A stretch of DNA of 64,000 nt, taken from positions 125,979,349 through 126,043,348 of the forward strand of contig NC_044984.1 of assembly GCF_008728515.1 (NCBI RefSeq), given 5' to 3'. The translations under genes were made by a program, and so were the position numbers. How positions within the stretch are numbered: the first letter of the stretch is position 1; each line of letters opens with the position of its first letter. The notes under the pieces were generated by a model. The model did not search any database. It worked only from the letters and a program-made list of their open reading frames with translations, and was not told the origin of the DNA. This stretch comes from Papio anubis (taxonomy: Eukaryota; Chordata; Mammalia; Primates; Cercopithecidae). This document shows positions 11,426 through 22,665 of this stretch, piece after piece.

Positions 11426-13918
11426 ACCCAGCTCATGCAGAAATGCATTGGAATGTCGGGAAATTGTGTGTATTTAATTTACTTTACCTGTTTCCTAGAG
11501 AGCCCAAGTGACTCAGGTGCTTGTTTACATTGGCTGATTGCCCGGGCTTTGGAAATGCAATTATCCCCCACCACCCCCTCAGCCACTTTCTCCAGGGGAC
11601 TAGGAGGGACTGAGTGGTGCAGCCTCTGTGAAATGCTTGGGCCAGGAGAAAGCAATTCCAACGGGGCTGTGAGAGCTGAGCAGGGAAGGTGTGGCTGCAC
11701 AGAGCCCACCAGGGCTTGTTACTGGAAGTAGAGGGAACAAATGCCAGGCAGGCAAAACGCCACAGGACCTGCAACCACAGGCCTCTGTGGCTTCAGTAAA
11801 TGTACCTGCCTCCATTTGGCTGCAGAGGCTGAACGCATGTCTGTGACTAGAAATGGACCTGCCCCTTGGTGTTCGTGATGACAGCCCCTCAAAAGCATCT
11901 CTGAACTAATCCTACCTGGCCCAGGCGTGGCTGTGGTGAGACATGTGTGACATGAGGGTGTCCCACGCTGGGACAGTCCCTTTGTTGAATCACAGAAGAT
12001 GAATTAAGACAACAACATGCCTGGAGCTGCCCTGGGGACAAGGAGGAATTAAGGATGAAAATCGTCAGAGCCAGGCTGGAGAAATTAATTTCAGCGTGTG
12101 AGCACACGGTCAGGAGGTCTCATTAAAGCTGAATGGAAATTAAATCCTGACATTCCAGGAGGGCAGTAAAGCACCTAATGAGAAAGAGGGGACGCACACA
12201 GCCATGTGGCACTAACATGAGCTGCAGGTAACCAGCTGCAGGGCAGTGTGGCCTGGGTCCTAGACCAGTGGACAGCTCTGCCAGGCAGCTCCTCCTGGGT
12301 GACTAAAGTCCCAGCTATGCCTGGTCTGTGCCACCTGTCCTGACTCATGTCTTACTGCTTAACAAACCATCCAAAAAATGCTGTCACTTCAAACAAAATC
12401 AATGATTTATTATTTCTGACAATTGTGTGGTCAGGATAGAGATCCTGGCAGATCCAGGCAGGGCCCAGCTGGGTGGCTCTTCTGCCGTGGAGTTGCCTGG
12501 GTTCACTTCCTCACTTGCATCCTGCTGGTGGCTGGGCTGAGCTGGAAGGTTCTGGAAGGATTTTATGCACCTTACAGCATTGTTTTCAGGATGATTAAAA
12601 ACAGCCCGTCTAATCCATCATCAAGACCTCAGCAGTTACCATGGAGACCACTTTATTACCAAGAGGAGAATTCAGGGAAGCATCTGTCAAACGAGCGAAG
12701 GCTGTCAGGCGTTGACTTCTTCTCCGTCTGAGAGATGGCTCTGATCCTCAGGGCTGGGCTGTCTCTTCATGAAGTGGGAGCGGCCGCACCTCAGTGATGG
12801 ATCAGGATCACCCCACACCTGAACCTGAGGCTTTAATTAAACTTCTCAAATCTCCACCCTGCGCCACCCTCTGCCCTTCACTGTCCTTGGGCTCAGCTGG
12901 GACGAAGGGAGATTTGAGACACTGAAAAACACAGTGTTTGATTTGCTAATTCCCAAGAAAAGGGAGTCGAGAGAAATTTATGTTCAGGGCTTTAGGAAAT
13001 GTGGGTGTTGGCTCCGTCCTAATGCCTGAAACTCACTGTGCCCCTGAGGGAGCAGCAGGTTTCCTCCTGCGAATGACTGAGATCCCTCAACTAAACTCCA
13101 CCCGGGAAACCTGTGTCCACGTGAGGCAGGCGAGAGAACAACAGCTCAGAGACCCAGCAGAAGCCCCTGCTGACCTTGGGGTGTCCTCTAGCACCGGACA
13201 GAGGACACACCAGGAGGACCATGTGGCACTGCCAGCCCAGACTTAAAACAGGGAACTAATCCCCAATAGGCAAAAAGTGGGAGATTTCCATGAACTCATC
13301 TGTTCACACATCATTTATCCCCCCCCTCACTCTGAGGTGGACACTGCCGTGGGTGCTGGGGAAAGATACTCGGGAACAAAGACCCTACCCGTGTGCAGAC
13401 CCCCTTCGTGGGCCCACGTTCAAGCCAGATCCCTGACTGGATCCAACAGCCTGGGCAGCTGGCACGGGGCTCTCCTTGCTGGAGCATCTGTGGGTGGAGC
13501 TGCTGCTTCCCTTCAGGTGGGGACTGCACCCTCTTGGCGCCACCGTCCCCACCACGCCCTATCACTCCCACGCTGGGGGTGATGCCACTTGCTGTTTGTC
13601 ACCACATTGGGTGACGCTTCCTCAGAATGGACCAACAGAGAAAGGGAAGGTTTTTTTTTTTTTTGTCTTGTTTTGTTTTGTTTTATGCTTACCAAAAATA
13701 GGAAAACAGAAGATAGACTATGAGTGTTTCCAGAATCCCTGGACAAACATTTCCGCACAGTTGTGGAAAATTCGCAATTGAAAGTCCAAACTCCGAGAGC
13801 AGGTTGGCCTGGGCTCTCCCTCAGCCTCCTCGTCCTGGCTGGAGGATCGAGCAGCTTCCTGTGTCTCAGACCCTCAGGTTCCTCGTCTGTGAGTGGCGAT
13901 GAGACCAGCACCTGCCAC
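11426..13918. other. Left-arm unique DNA, outer block
   Basis: Pairs with 58,712-61,188 inverted. Identity is about 93% in the outer part (11.7-12.0 kb) and near 99% around 13.0-13.9 kb by eye. Open frames conserved between the arms here reflect the duplication, not coding constraint. No gene recognised. Confidence 0.6.
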
Positions 13919-13929
13919 TTCTGGCTCTT

Positions 13930-14069
13930 TTTTAAAAACAATTTTAATAGAGATGGGGCCTCACTGTGTTGCCCAGGCTGGTCTCACACTCCTGGGCTCA
14001 AGCGATCCACCCACCTCGGCCTCCCAAAGTGCTGGGATTACAGGGGTGAGTCACCGCATCCGGCCCCTT
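13930..14069 (-). mobile_element. Alu left-monomer (FLAM-type), left arm
   Basis: Monomeric 7SL-derived element of about 140 bp in reverse orientation, flanked by a perfect 11-bp duplication ttctggctctt (13,919-13,929 and 14,070-14,080). It is shared with the right arm, so by parsimony it inserted before the arms formed. Confidence 0.9.
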
Positions 14070-14498
14070 TTCTGGCTCTTATGAGGGTTGGGTGAGCCCG
14101 TACACGTGAAGAACATAGATTAAGTTTCCTCCTCATCATCATCACTTTAATATGCAAATAAAACCCCACACTGCCTGCAGGTCACTTCCTGGCCCCTGGT
14201 GGTGTTTGATTTTTCAACCCCTGTGGGTGGGCGTCGGGCTCAGAGCTTTGGGCAGACGAAGCCTTAGCTTGTTGTGAATAACATTATTTTGTCTTCATTT
14301 CACGTTCAAACCACCTTCTGTTTATGGTAAGTGAGAATGATTTTCTGCCCATGGTGGTGAAACGATGTTTCATCTTTAGAGGAATTTAGTGAAGTGAAAA
14401 TGAGATGATTTTTAAAAAAACACGGAATAAGTAATGTGTATGGAACATGGAAGGTGGGAAGTGAAGACTGGAGTTTGGGAAGCCAAGAACGAGTCCAA

Positions 14499-14592
14499 TT
14501 TCCCCATTTTACAAGTGGGGAAACTGAGGCCCAGAGAAGGGAGAGAACTCACCCAGGGCCACAGTACGAGGCTAAGGCAGAGGCAAGACCAG
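14499..14592 (-). mobile_element. MIR fragment, left arm
   Basis: Contains ccccattttacaagtgggg followed by aaactgaggcccagagaag, the reverse of the conserved MIR core. Shared with the right arm. Confidence 0.7.
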
Positions 14593-14637
14593 ACTCCGTG
14601 TGTGGCCTGTCACTCTGATGGCTCACCCACCAGGGAC

Positions 14638-14803
14638 AGGAGGAGGAGGAGAAGGGCAAGGAGGAGGAGGAAGAGAATGAGGAGGAGGAAGAGAAGGAGT
14701 TGGGGAGGAAGGGGGGAGGACGAGGAGGAGAGGAGGAGAAGGAACTGGAGAAAGAAGAGGAAGAGGAAGAGAAGGGAAGAGAGGAGAAAAGGAGCAGGAG
14801 GTA
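14638..14803. repeat. GA-rich (GGA/GAA) tract, left arm
   Basis: Purine-only run on the + strand made of gga, gaa and aag phrases. The right-arm partner is at 57,806-57,985. It supplies the Arg/Glu-rich part of the longest open frame in the window. Confidence 0.92.
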
Positions 14804-15014
14804 TCTGTGGACTTTCACTGCCCAGTTTCGTCCTCTGTGGGGAAGGCCCGTGGGAGCCTGTCACGGCTCATTGGTCTCTGCACTGCCTGGCGGCTTTCAC
14901 ACAGTGGCAGGTTTCAGTAGCTGTGGGAGAGCCCCCATGGCCCTCGAAGATGAAGGTATTTCCCATCTGGGTCTTTACAGAAGACGTTTTCTGGCCCAGT
15001 TCTACCCTGTGGTC

Positions 15015-15540
15015 CCCCGCAGCGTCCCCTGTGTCTCCTGTGTCCCCTCCCCCATGTCCCGGCATCCCCTGTGTCCTCTCCCCTGTGTCCCAGCATCCCT
15101 GGTGTCCCCTGCATCTTGTCCCCTGTGTCCTGGCATCCCCTGTGTCCTCTTCCCTGTCTTCCCGGCATCCCCTGCATCCTCTCCTGTGTCCCAGTGTCCC
15201 CTGCATCCTCTTCCCCGTGTCCCAGTGTCCCCGGTGTCCCCTGCGTCCTTTCCCCAGTGTCCCTGATGTTCCCTGCGTCCTCTCTCCTGTGTCCCTGGCA
15301 TTCCTTGCGTCCTCTCCCCTGTGTCCCGGTGTCCCCTGCGTCCTCTCCCCTGTGTCCTGGTGTCCCCTGCATCCTCTCCCCGGTGTCCCTGACGTTCCCT
15401 GTGTCCTCTCCCCTGTGTCCTGGCATCCCCTGTGTCCCCTGAATCCTCTCCCCTGTGTCCCCGGCATTCCTTGCGTCCTCTCCCCTGTGTCCCAGTGTCC
15501 CCTGTGTCCTCTCCCCTGTGGCCCCAGTGTCCCCTGTGTC
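15015..15540. repeat. GC-rich minisatellite, about 30-bp unit, left arm only
   Basis: About 17 tandem units of the type cctctcccctgtgtccc plus ggtgtcccctgcgt or ggcatcccctgtgt, about 30-31 bp each. The right arm has only about one unit at the matching place (about 57,505-57,540). Open frames exist on both strands in several phases because the unit carries few stops. Confidence 0.93.
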
Positions 15541-15544
15541 CTTG

Positions 15545-15686
15545 CTCCTGGACACCAGCCACCAGGGAAAGGCCACACCAGAGCCAACTTTCCCTGTCAC
15601 AGATCAGTTGACGGGGCTTTTGTGGGTCCATTCCTGGGCTCCCTGTTTCGTCCCAGTGATCCACTTATCTGTTCTTTCGTTGATAC
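15545..15686 (-). mobile_element. Old L1 ORF2 fragment, part 1 (left arm)
   Basis: Reverse L1 sequence recognisable from cagatcagttgacggggctt, ttgtgggtccattcctgg and atccacttatctgttctttc, matching the ORF2 3' half. It is cut by the LTR at 15,687 and resumes at 16,250. Confidence 0.75.
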
Positions 15687-16249
15687 TGTTACTGGAATGA
15701 ATGCTTATGGAACATAACTGAATTTCTACCCTGCGCTAACTCTGCTTATCTTTAGGAAACAGGACTCCCGGGATAAAAAGTTCCCTTTGTAACCAGACCA
15801 GCTCAGACTGGTTCAAACCAAGATAGCCGACCAAACAGCTTCAAAAAGACCTTCCGCCTCATTATCATCTCATTTCCATGCTCAGTGACACTCCCACCAG
15901 TGCCATGACAGTTGGAAATCGCCATGACAATGACTGGACAAAGCCATAAAAAGACAAAAAGGAAGGTCGCACTCCAGTTCTGGGAAGCTCACTGCCCGCT
16001 CCCGGAAAAGACATGAATATTCTTCCCCTTGCTTGGCGTGTCAACCCTTTCATGAGAGAGTCTTCGTGTGTCAGCCTCCCCACCCCTCCCAGGCTGAGTG
16101 GATTTGTGAGCCGTGCTCTGGCTTCTCAATTCCATGGCCATGGAATAAAGCCTGCACTGCGGGGTACTCACTTGCAGCTTCACGTATTGGCTTCGTGACA
16201 CCCAACAGGGAAAGCCCCTCTCTTTGGGGGAATGACTGTGTTGGAGACA
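15687..16249 (+). mobile_element. Solo ERV LTR, 563 bp, left arm only
   Basis: Starts TG (15,687) and ends CA (16,249). It is flanked by a near 4-bp duplication (atac before, aaac after) and interrupts an L1 that is continuous in the right arm (about 57,340-57,370). A polyadenylation signal aataaa lies near 16,144. The TATA-like tataaaaag near 15,946 and the CCATGACA and CCATGG motifs fit a retroviral LTR. No internal gag, pol or env is present. A 4-bp duplication suggests class I (ERV1), but I cannot name the family. Confidence 0.72.
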
Positions 16250-16440
16250 AAACCACGCTGTCTTGATTACTGTGGTATTATGGCAGGGCTTGAAGTCAGG
16301 TATGTGGGTTCTCTGACTCTGTTCTTTCTTCTTCCTCACGGTGTTGGCTGTCCGAGGACTTTTGCCTCTCCATATGAACTTTAGACTCAGCTGGCATAAC
16401 CTGCAGAATGGCTGGGATTGCAGTGAGTCACCCCTTGGCT
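16250..16440 (-). mobile_element. Old L1 ORF2 fragment, part 2 (left arm)
   Basis: Continues the L1 of 15,545-15,686 past the LTR. Recognisable phrases include ttgattactgtggtatta, cttgaagtcaggtatgtgg and ccatatgaactttaga. Similarity may extend to about 16,560. Confidence 0.7.
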
Positions 16441-16802
16441 CTAACAGCCAAAATTCATAAAATGTGCGAACTCTCTTTGAAAAGATGGCCAGTGATTACA
16501 CAAGAGAGAATCCAATTCCCATTAACAAATCTTAATATAATACATCCAACAAAACTATGTCTAGAAACTAAGTGACATCACACATATGCTTGTCATAATC
16601 ACGTGTGTTGAAAACCGTGTTGAAAAGTGCGCCAGATGCCAGTAGGGGCCAAGGGACGCTAACGCATGCTGCGCTGGTGGTGGGGGGGTGCTCCATTGCA
16701 AACAGGTGACAGTTGGCTGACAATCTTGATCATTTATTTGCTGATCAAAAAGGGATCCTGCCAGTACTGTGCACCCTAACACAATATTTGGACCTTCATA
16801 GG

Positions 16803-17164
16803 TGTATTAGTTGGTTCTCATGCTGCTAATAAAGACATACCCAAGACTGGGTAATTCATAAACGAAAGAGGTTTAATGGACTCACAGTTCCACATGGTTG
16901 CGGGGGCCTCACAATCATGGTGAATGGCAAAAGAGGTGCAAAGCTGCATCTTACATGGCAGCAGGCAAGAGGCCCTGTGCAGAGGAACTCCCATTTACAA
17001 ACCGTCAGATCTCATGAGACTTACTTACTATCACAAGAACAGCACGGGAAAAACCCAGCCTCACCATTCAATTGCCTCCCGCCAGGTCCCTCCCACAACA
17101 CATGGGAATTATGGGAGCTACATTCAAGATGAGCTTTGGGTGGGGACTCAGCCAAACCATATCG
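16803..17164 (-). mobile_element. THE1-type MaLR solo LTR, left arm only
   Basis: Reverse LTR from tgtattagttggttctcatg to gccaaaccatatc, with gactgggtaattcataa, caatcatggtgaatggc and gtccctcccacaacacatgg between. Flanks are atagg (16,798-16,802) and atatg (17,165-17,169), an imperfect 5-bp duplication. The right arm has the empty site near 56,813. Confidence 0.9.
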
Positions 17165-19765
17165 ATATGTAAGCATTTTACTGGGCTTTGGCTGTACTGA
17201 AGGATTGATTGGAGATTTTAAGATCATACATTATAATTTTTCCCATTTAAAATAATGCAAAATGTGTTCTTAGTTGGTGCGTCCAAGCACAGATTCTGAC
17301 ATTTTGCAACAGGATTTCAACGTTAAGAGAAAGCTCCGTGACACTTCGTGGCTCTGATGGGTCAGACCTGGACTCGGGGAATGGAGGGGCAGGGTTCGTT
17401 CCTCCTAAACCGCGGGGATTGAGGTGGGGCCCGACTGATTACCCAAAAGAACGCGGGGTTCATTTAGCAATGGGACCCCAGAATGGGAAATGGATACTGA
17501 AAAGCAAAATAACAAATTTTACAAAAATGTTTTCTGTCCAAGAGTTAAATATGTGACACATCAATGTGCTCAATGTCCTTACATATTATACATGGGACAT
17601 CTGTGCACAGATAGGAAGGCAGGACAGGTCCGGGCTCAGGAGAGCTGCTCACGGCTGCAGCCAACTTGGCCTCCCTGCCCTCACCTGCTCCCCCTGCTGC
17701 CTCCAGAGACCTGGGCTTTCTCCCCGTCCACCTGGTTCCTCTCCTCGGGCTGCCTCTCCCAGGCCATAAACATGCCCGGGGCACATCAGTGTTGAAAAGA
17801 GCTGTTTCTCTGCTGTCCTCACCCCCAAGCTACAGGCTACACCTTGTTTCCCACCCACAGAGAATCTTCTAGGGAAATTAGTGCACAGGATAAGCTTTTA
17901 ACAGATTATCACAAGTGTTTTCATCCTATTGTTTCCTGTGACCATGTGGCCCGCCCATCCGGGATAGTCTGCATCCGGGAAAGATGGGGAAGCCGGGAGG
18001 GCAGGCCTAGTGGGGGCCTCCCCACCCACAGGTTCCTCCTCCTCCTGATGGAGAAGCCTCATCTGCTGCGAGGGGTGGGGGGTCATACTTAGAGCAGCAA
18101 TCATTCCTGTTTATCTGAAATTCAAATCTGCCTGGCTTCAGGTACATTTATTTACTAACCTGCTCCACCTGAAATGATTTGGGACTGCACTTCCCATCTC
18201 CCTGGGAAGGATCAGTGGTGTTTGGACAGGCACTTTGCACCCTGGGTGCCTGTGAGGTGGGTTCCCCTTCAAGAAGAGGCCTAACCAGTGCTCCTGCTCC
18301 CCGGGTGGGGTCTCCTCACAACCCGGCGTCTGGGTGGTCCGTGCGGTCTGCAGGGCAGGCTGCTCTCTGTCCCTCCAGTAAGGACGGCCGCTGCAGGGGG
18401 CAGGGGGCGTGCAGGGAGGCCGGGTGCTACCGGGTAGAGGCCAGAGCTGGGCCCCTCAGTTCGCTCTGCTCTTGTCCTCAGACCCTGACGCCAGCTCTAG
18501 AAAGAGGGACCGTTTTGCCTTGGCCTCTCCTGTGGCACAGGCCTCCCTCCCCACCCCACCACGGCAGTTGGGGCAGGAGCTCCAGCCCCGCCCTGAGGAC
18601 ACTGATTTGCCTTCTTGGCCACAGGTCCAGAAAAGTCTGGATTTGATCCTGGCACTGAGGGTCTCTGTGAGCTTGGACTCCTCTCCCCACAGGGGGAAGG
18701 GCAGGGCCGGTGCGTCTCACGGCCGCGGCAGGCCGATGGGGCTGTCACACAGCTTTCTGGCCCTGAGCTGAGGGCTTAATGCTATCGTATCACTTAATAC
18801 CCCCAGGGACCTGGGTGAGGGACAGCCCCATTCCCATTTGACAGAGAGGAGGCTGGGGGGTACTGAGAAGTCATCACAGCTGTTTGGTGACATTTAACAG
18901 CCAGCTCTCCAGAAACACAAAGCGCCCTGATGTGTGGAGATTGCCAGTTCCCTGGTGCAAATGTCCCCGGCATATCCAATTTCAAGTGCGAGCAGTTTAA
19001 CAACTGGCTTGTAAAACCCCTGAAAATGTAAGAGTCGGCTCCCACAAGCTGCTGTGGGACAGCTGCAGCTCCCTGGTAACCTTCTAGGACCTGCCTCAGG
19101 TGGGGAGGAGAGGAATCCCGATCCCGGGGGCCTGGACACCAGGGAGGCTCCACTCAGAGCCTCTGGCCCTCACCATCCCAGGACCCCTCTTGGGCTTCTG
19201 TGTTCTCTCTCCAGGGCTGGCTCCTGACACTCCTCTTTGGACAACTGTCCTTAGGCCACTGAGCCCGACTGGCCCCATCGCAGTGAGCTGGAATGGCCTG
19301 GGGGCCGGCCTTGCTGAAGCCGCCTCCTCCCAGCTTGTGGGAGATGATTTCAGTGTTCACAGTTTTCAGGAATTATGTAAACCAGGTATGACACGGGCTT
19401 AACATCAGTCACGGCAAAATTATTCACACCCTAGGAACCTGGCAGGGGCTCTGCTGCCGCTGACCCCGGGAGCAAGTTGTTCCACACTCAGCAGCTCGCC
19501 CTGTCTCATCCTCCCCACCCAGCGAGGCCTTGACCAGTGACGGGGTGTGGGAGCCTCCAACAGGGTGGCTGAGGCAGGTTCACGCTCCAGGGCGCCCCTG
19601 CAGGACCACAAGGAAGTCACTGTGGTCAGGAGACCTGGTGCTGACGGCTTCACTTGTCCTGACCCTGTCCCTGTCCCGGCTCCCAGGCCCTCCCTTCCCG
19701 TGTCACCTGTTCCCGAGTCCTCATCCCAGGATCTGCTTCCGGGGACCAGGCCTGATAGGCTCCAA
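17165..19765. other. Left-arm DNA, mixed identity, no gene
   Basis: Pairs with 54,078-56,812 inverted. Identity is only about 80-85% in the part next to the MaLR LTR (17.2-17.5 kb) and rises to about 97% from about 19.0 kb. The stretch 18,745-18,990 has no right-arm counterpart. No gene recognised. Confidence 0.6.
18750..18870 (-). mobile_element. MIR fragment, missing from right arm
   Basis: Recognisable by ccccattcccatttgacag, agaggaggctggggggtac and cagctgtttggtg, the reverse MIR core. It lies in a 250-bp stretch absent from the right arm. Since MIR insertions predate primates, the right arm has most likely lost it. Confidence 0.55.
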
Positions 19766-19777
19766 AGCTCTGCTCTT

Positions 19778-20074
19778 TTTTTTTTTTTTAGACAGAGTCT
19801 CACTCTGTTGCCCAGGCTGGAGTGCAGTGGTGTGATCTCAGCTCCCTGCACCTTCCACCTCCCGGGTTCAAGTGATTCTCCTGCCTCAGCCCCCTGAGGA
19901 GCTGGGATTACAGGCACGCGCCACCATGCCTGACTAATTTTTGTACTTTTAGAAGAGATGGAGTTTCACCATGTGTTGGTCAGGCTGGTCTTGAATTTCT
20001 GACCTCGTGATCTGCCCTCCTCGGCCTCCCAAAGTGCTGGGATTACAGGTGTGAGCCACCACGCCCGGCCCCAG
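19778..20074 (-). mobile_element. AluS-like element, left arm (shared)
   Basis: Full-length reverse Alu with a perfect 12-bp flanking duplication agctctgctctt (19,766-19,777 and 20,075-20,086). The same Alu with the same flanks is in the right arm, within an arm tract of about 97-98% identity. Subfamily judged by eye. Confidence 0.95.
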
Positions 20075-20269
20075 AGCTCTGCTCTTAACCAGCGCCGCAG
20101 CTGAAGGAAAAGCAGGAGGCATTTGGCTGTTGATGATTATGACGTTTTCATTATTCTGTGTGGTTTGGGTTTATTTTCCCCAAGGCGCACAGTGCACAGA
20201 AAATAGAACATTTCAGGAATACCAACCAAGCTAAGTAATATGTTCACATGATATTTATGAAAACTATGA

Positions 20270-21400
20270 TGAAACCAGTTCCACAAACAGTTGATAGAAA
20301 ACGGGCTGTGTAAAACTGGTACTGGGAAAATGGGTTGTCTGTGTGGAGGAAAGTAAGACTGAATCTAACCAATACTGCAAACAAAGGTGGAGTCCAGATG
20401 GATTAAAAGCCTGAATATGAAAAGAGAGAAAACAGGAAAACATATAGAGTCTTTGGGACTCTGTGCCTGGGAATATTTTTTTAAACACATTTGGAAAGCA
20501 TAAACCATAGAAAAATGATTAGTTTTGTCACATCAGAACAAAGGATGCCTGCTTAATGAAGAAGACCATGAACAAAATTATTAGATACCTGGCAAAATGG
20601 GAAAAAAATTTGCAAAGTTTAAAACTGGAAAGTGACCAATGTGTCAAATATACAATGTAACTTTATTAATCAACAAGGAAACCAGGAGAAATCCCAAAGA
20701 ATGGACAGAGTGATGTGAGCAGCCAACACCCAGGACAGGAAATCCCAAGAGGGTAACAGGCCAAGATGCCACACCCAGGCTGTCTCCTTTCACTCCTGGC
20801 GGTAATTAGGAGGCTGGCGCTGCCCGGCCTGGGCAGGGAGGCAGGGACGCAGGGACGTCCTGCAGGTGGGGGTGGACGGAGGGCCCTGGACCCAGCGGTC
20901 CCACCTCACGTAGACACCCAGGGAGGGGCTGACCCAGGCCCACAGATGACCTCTGAGCCTGTCTGTGGGGGCCGGGAGGGGCACAGGACCTGGGTGGGTG
21001 TCCCTGGGAGAACAGAGAGGAAAACGAGCTGGACGCACACGGAGAAACATGCAGCAACGAGACAGAATGAGCTGGTGCACACGGAGAGATATGAGAGCAT
21101 CTTTAAAACATGATTATTTGTAAAAGTTTAAAAATACACAGAACGAAATTAATCACATGAGACCATTGATGTTCGTGCCCAGAAACAGCAACGGACACTC
21201 TCCAAGAACACGTCCCAATAAAAAGATCGTCATTAAACACGGCTCAGTGATTTCCTAAGGGCAGGGGGGAATGGGAGGAGGAATGGGAAGGAACAAAAAT
21301 ACATCATAAAGCCTGAAGCCTGAAGGAATCCACACGCAGACAGATGATATGTGATGTGTCACGCACTGTGCAGTGGGGTTCGTTCAGCCCTGACTCTTGA
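20270..21400 (+). mobile_element. Old L1 3'-half fragment, left arm
   Basis: The first 500 bp clearly read as late ORF2 of an old L1: agttgatagaaaacgggctg, ggtggagtccagatggatta, aacaaaggatgcctgc and caaaatgggaaaaaaatttg. Beyond 20,770 the similarity is weaker and partly GC-rich, but ggacccagcggtcccacctc and ttatttgtaaaagtttaaaa still fit the L1 order. The 3' edge is uncertain. Confidence 0.62.
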
Positions 21401-21524
21401 GGGCCAGTCATGAAGAGGAGGAAAAGATGGACACAGTGAGGTAGGGCTGTGAGACCCGTGGAGACCTCAAAGGCTGGGCGTCAGGATGTGTGTGTCCTCC
21501 CTCCCCTGTTACAGGACAGTGTGA

Positions 21525-22256
21525 CCCCACCCCCTGCCTGGCCCCGCCCCTCCTGCCTGGCCCCGCCCATGCCTGACCCAGCCCCCTCCAATCTGGCCCC
21601 ACCCCTAGGGCCTGACCACACGTCTCCACCTTGGCCCCACCCCTGTGGTTTGACCCCGCCCCTCCATCCTGGCTTCCCCCAGTGCTTGACACTGCTCCAT
21701 GGTTAGACCATGCCCTTCATCCTGGACCCACCCTCTGTCTGGCTCCTCCCCTCATCCTAGTCCCATCCCCTATCTCCACACCCACGGCTTGGCCATCCAT
21801 CCTGTCCCTACCCCCTATTTCTAGCCATTTCCTTCTCTGATCCCTCACCTCTACCCTGGCCCTTAAGGTTTAAACACGCCTCTCCACCCTGACCTTGCCC
21901 CTGTGGTTTGACCCTGCCTCTCCATCTTGGCCTCATCCCTTTCTCCACACCCATGGCTTGGTGACACCTGTCCATCCTGTCCCCACCCCCTCTCTAGCCA
22001 TTTCCTTCTCTGATCCCTGGCCTCTACACTGGCCCTGCCCTATGGTTTGACCACACCTCTCCACCCTGACCTCACTCCTGTGGTTTGACCCCACCCATCC
22101 TGTCCCTACCCCCTATTTCTAGCCATTTCCTTCTCTGATCCCTCGCGTCCACCCCGGCCCTTATGGTTTAAACACGCCTCTCCACCCTGACCTTGCCCCT
22201 GTAGTTTGACTCTGCCCCTCCATCCTGGCCCCACCCCTATAACTTGACCACACCCT
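21525..22256. repeat. GC-rich minisatellite, about 45-bp irregular unit, left arm
   Basis: Repeating phrases ggccccacccctgtggtttg, accccgcccctccatcctgg and tttccttctctgatccctc recur with irregular spacing. The array abuts the flipped 1.5-kb block at 22,258. Its partner is 51,765-52,330, which has fewer units. Confidence 0.9.
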
Positions 22257-22602
22257 GACCCGCTGTGTGCTCAATGTCACAGGTGCTTTCAGCCTGCAGC
22301 CCCCCTTTGCCCACAGCCCCAGCTCCTCATGAGAAAAGCACTGGCTTCCTCAGCTCAGCATGGGGTCCCCTGCACAGCTGACACAGAGCTGTCTCCAGTG
22401 TGGACAAGCCTGCAGGCGGCCCCAGCTCAGGCTCCTAAGCGTTCTGGAGCCCGGAAGCGGAGCCCTCCTTCTATTCTATTCTATTAGGACAGGCGCTCCC
22501 TGTGGGGCCAGTGCACTCTCCTGCAGGAAACCCTCCAGCGTGGGATGGAGATGCTGAGACCCTCTGGCCACACCCAGACTCCTCTCCAGGCCACTATCCC
22601 TC

Positions 22603-22665
22603 CGCAGTCATTTAATGAGCGCCTACTGTGTGCGAGGCAGGGCTGGGCAGTCTCTGAGCACAGGG
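22603..22665 (-). mobile_element. L2/MIR 3'-end trace in the direct block (left copy)
   Basis: The phrase catttaatgagcgcctactg, then tgtgcgaggcag, is the reverse of the conserved L2/MIR 3' end. The right copy at 49,092-49,160 is on the same strand. Confidence 0.5.

Noticed and set aside
14868..15664. Three overlapping 220-239-codon frames on the minus strand rich in Gly, Asp, Thr, Gln and Arg
   Set aside because: All come from the same 30-bp minisatellite read in different phases. Overlapping open phases are a sign of a stop-poor repeat, not coding.
14434..15717. Longest open frame in the window (427 codons, + strand)
   Set aside because: It runs from a GA-rich tract (Arg/Glu/Lys runs) into the left-only minisatellite (Ser/Pro/Cys/Val repeats) and then into an LTR. 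The right arm does not preserve it. Low-complexity artefact.
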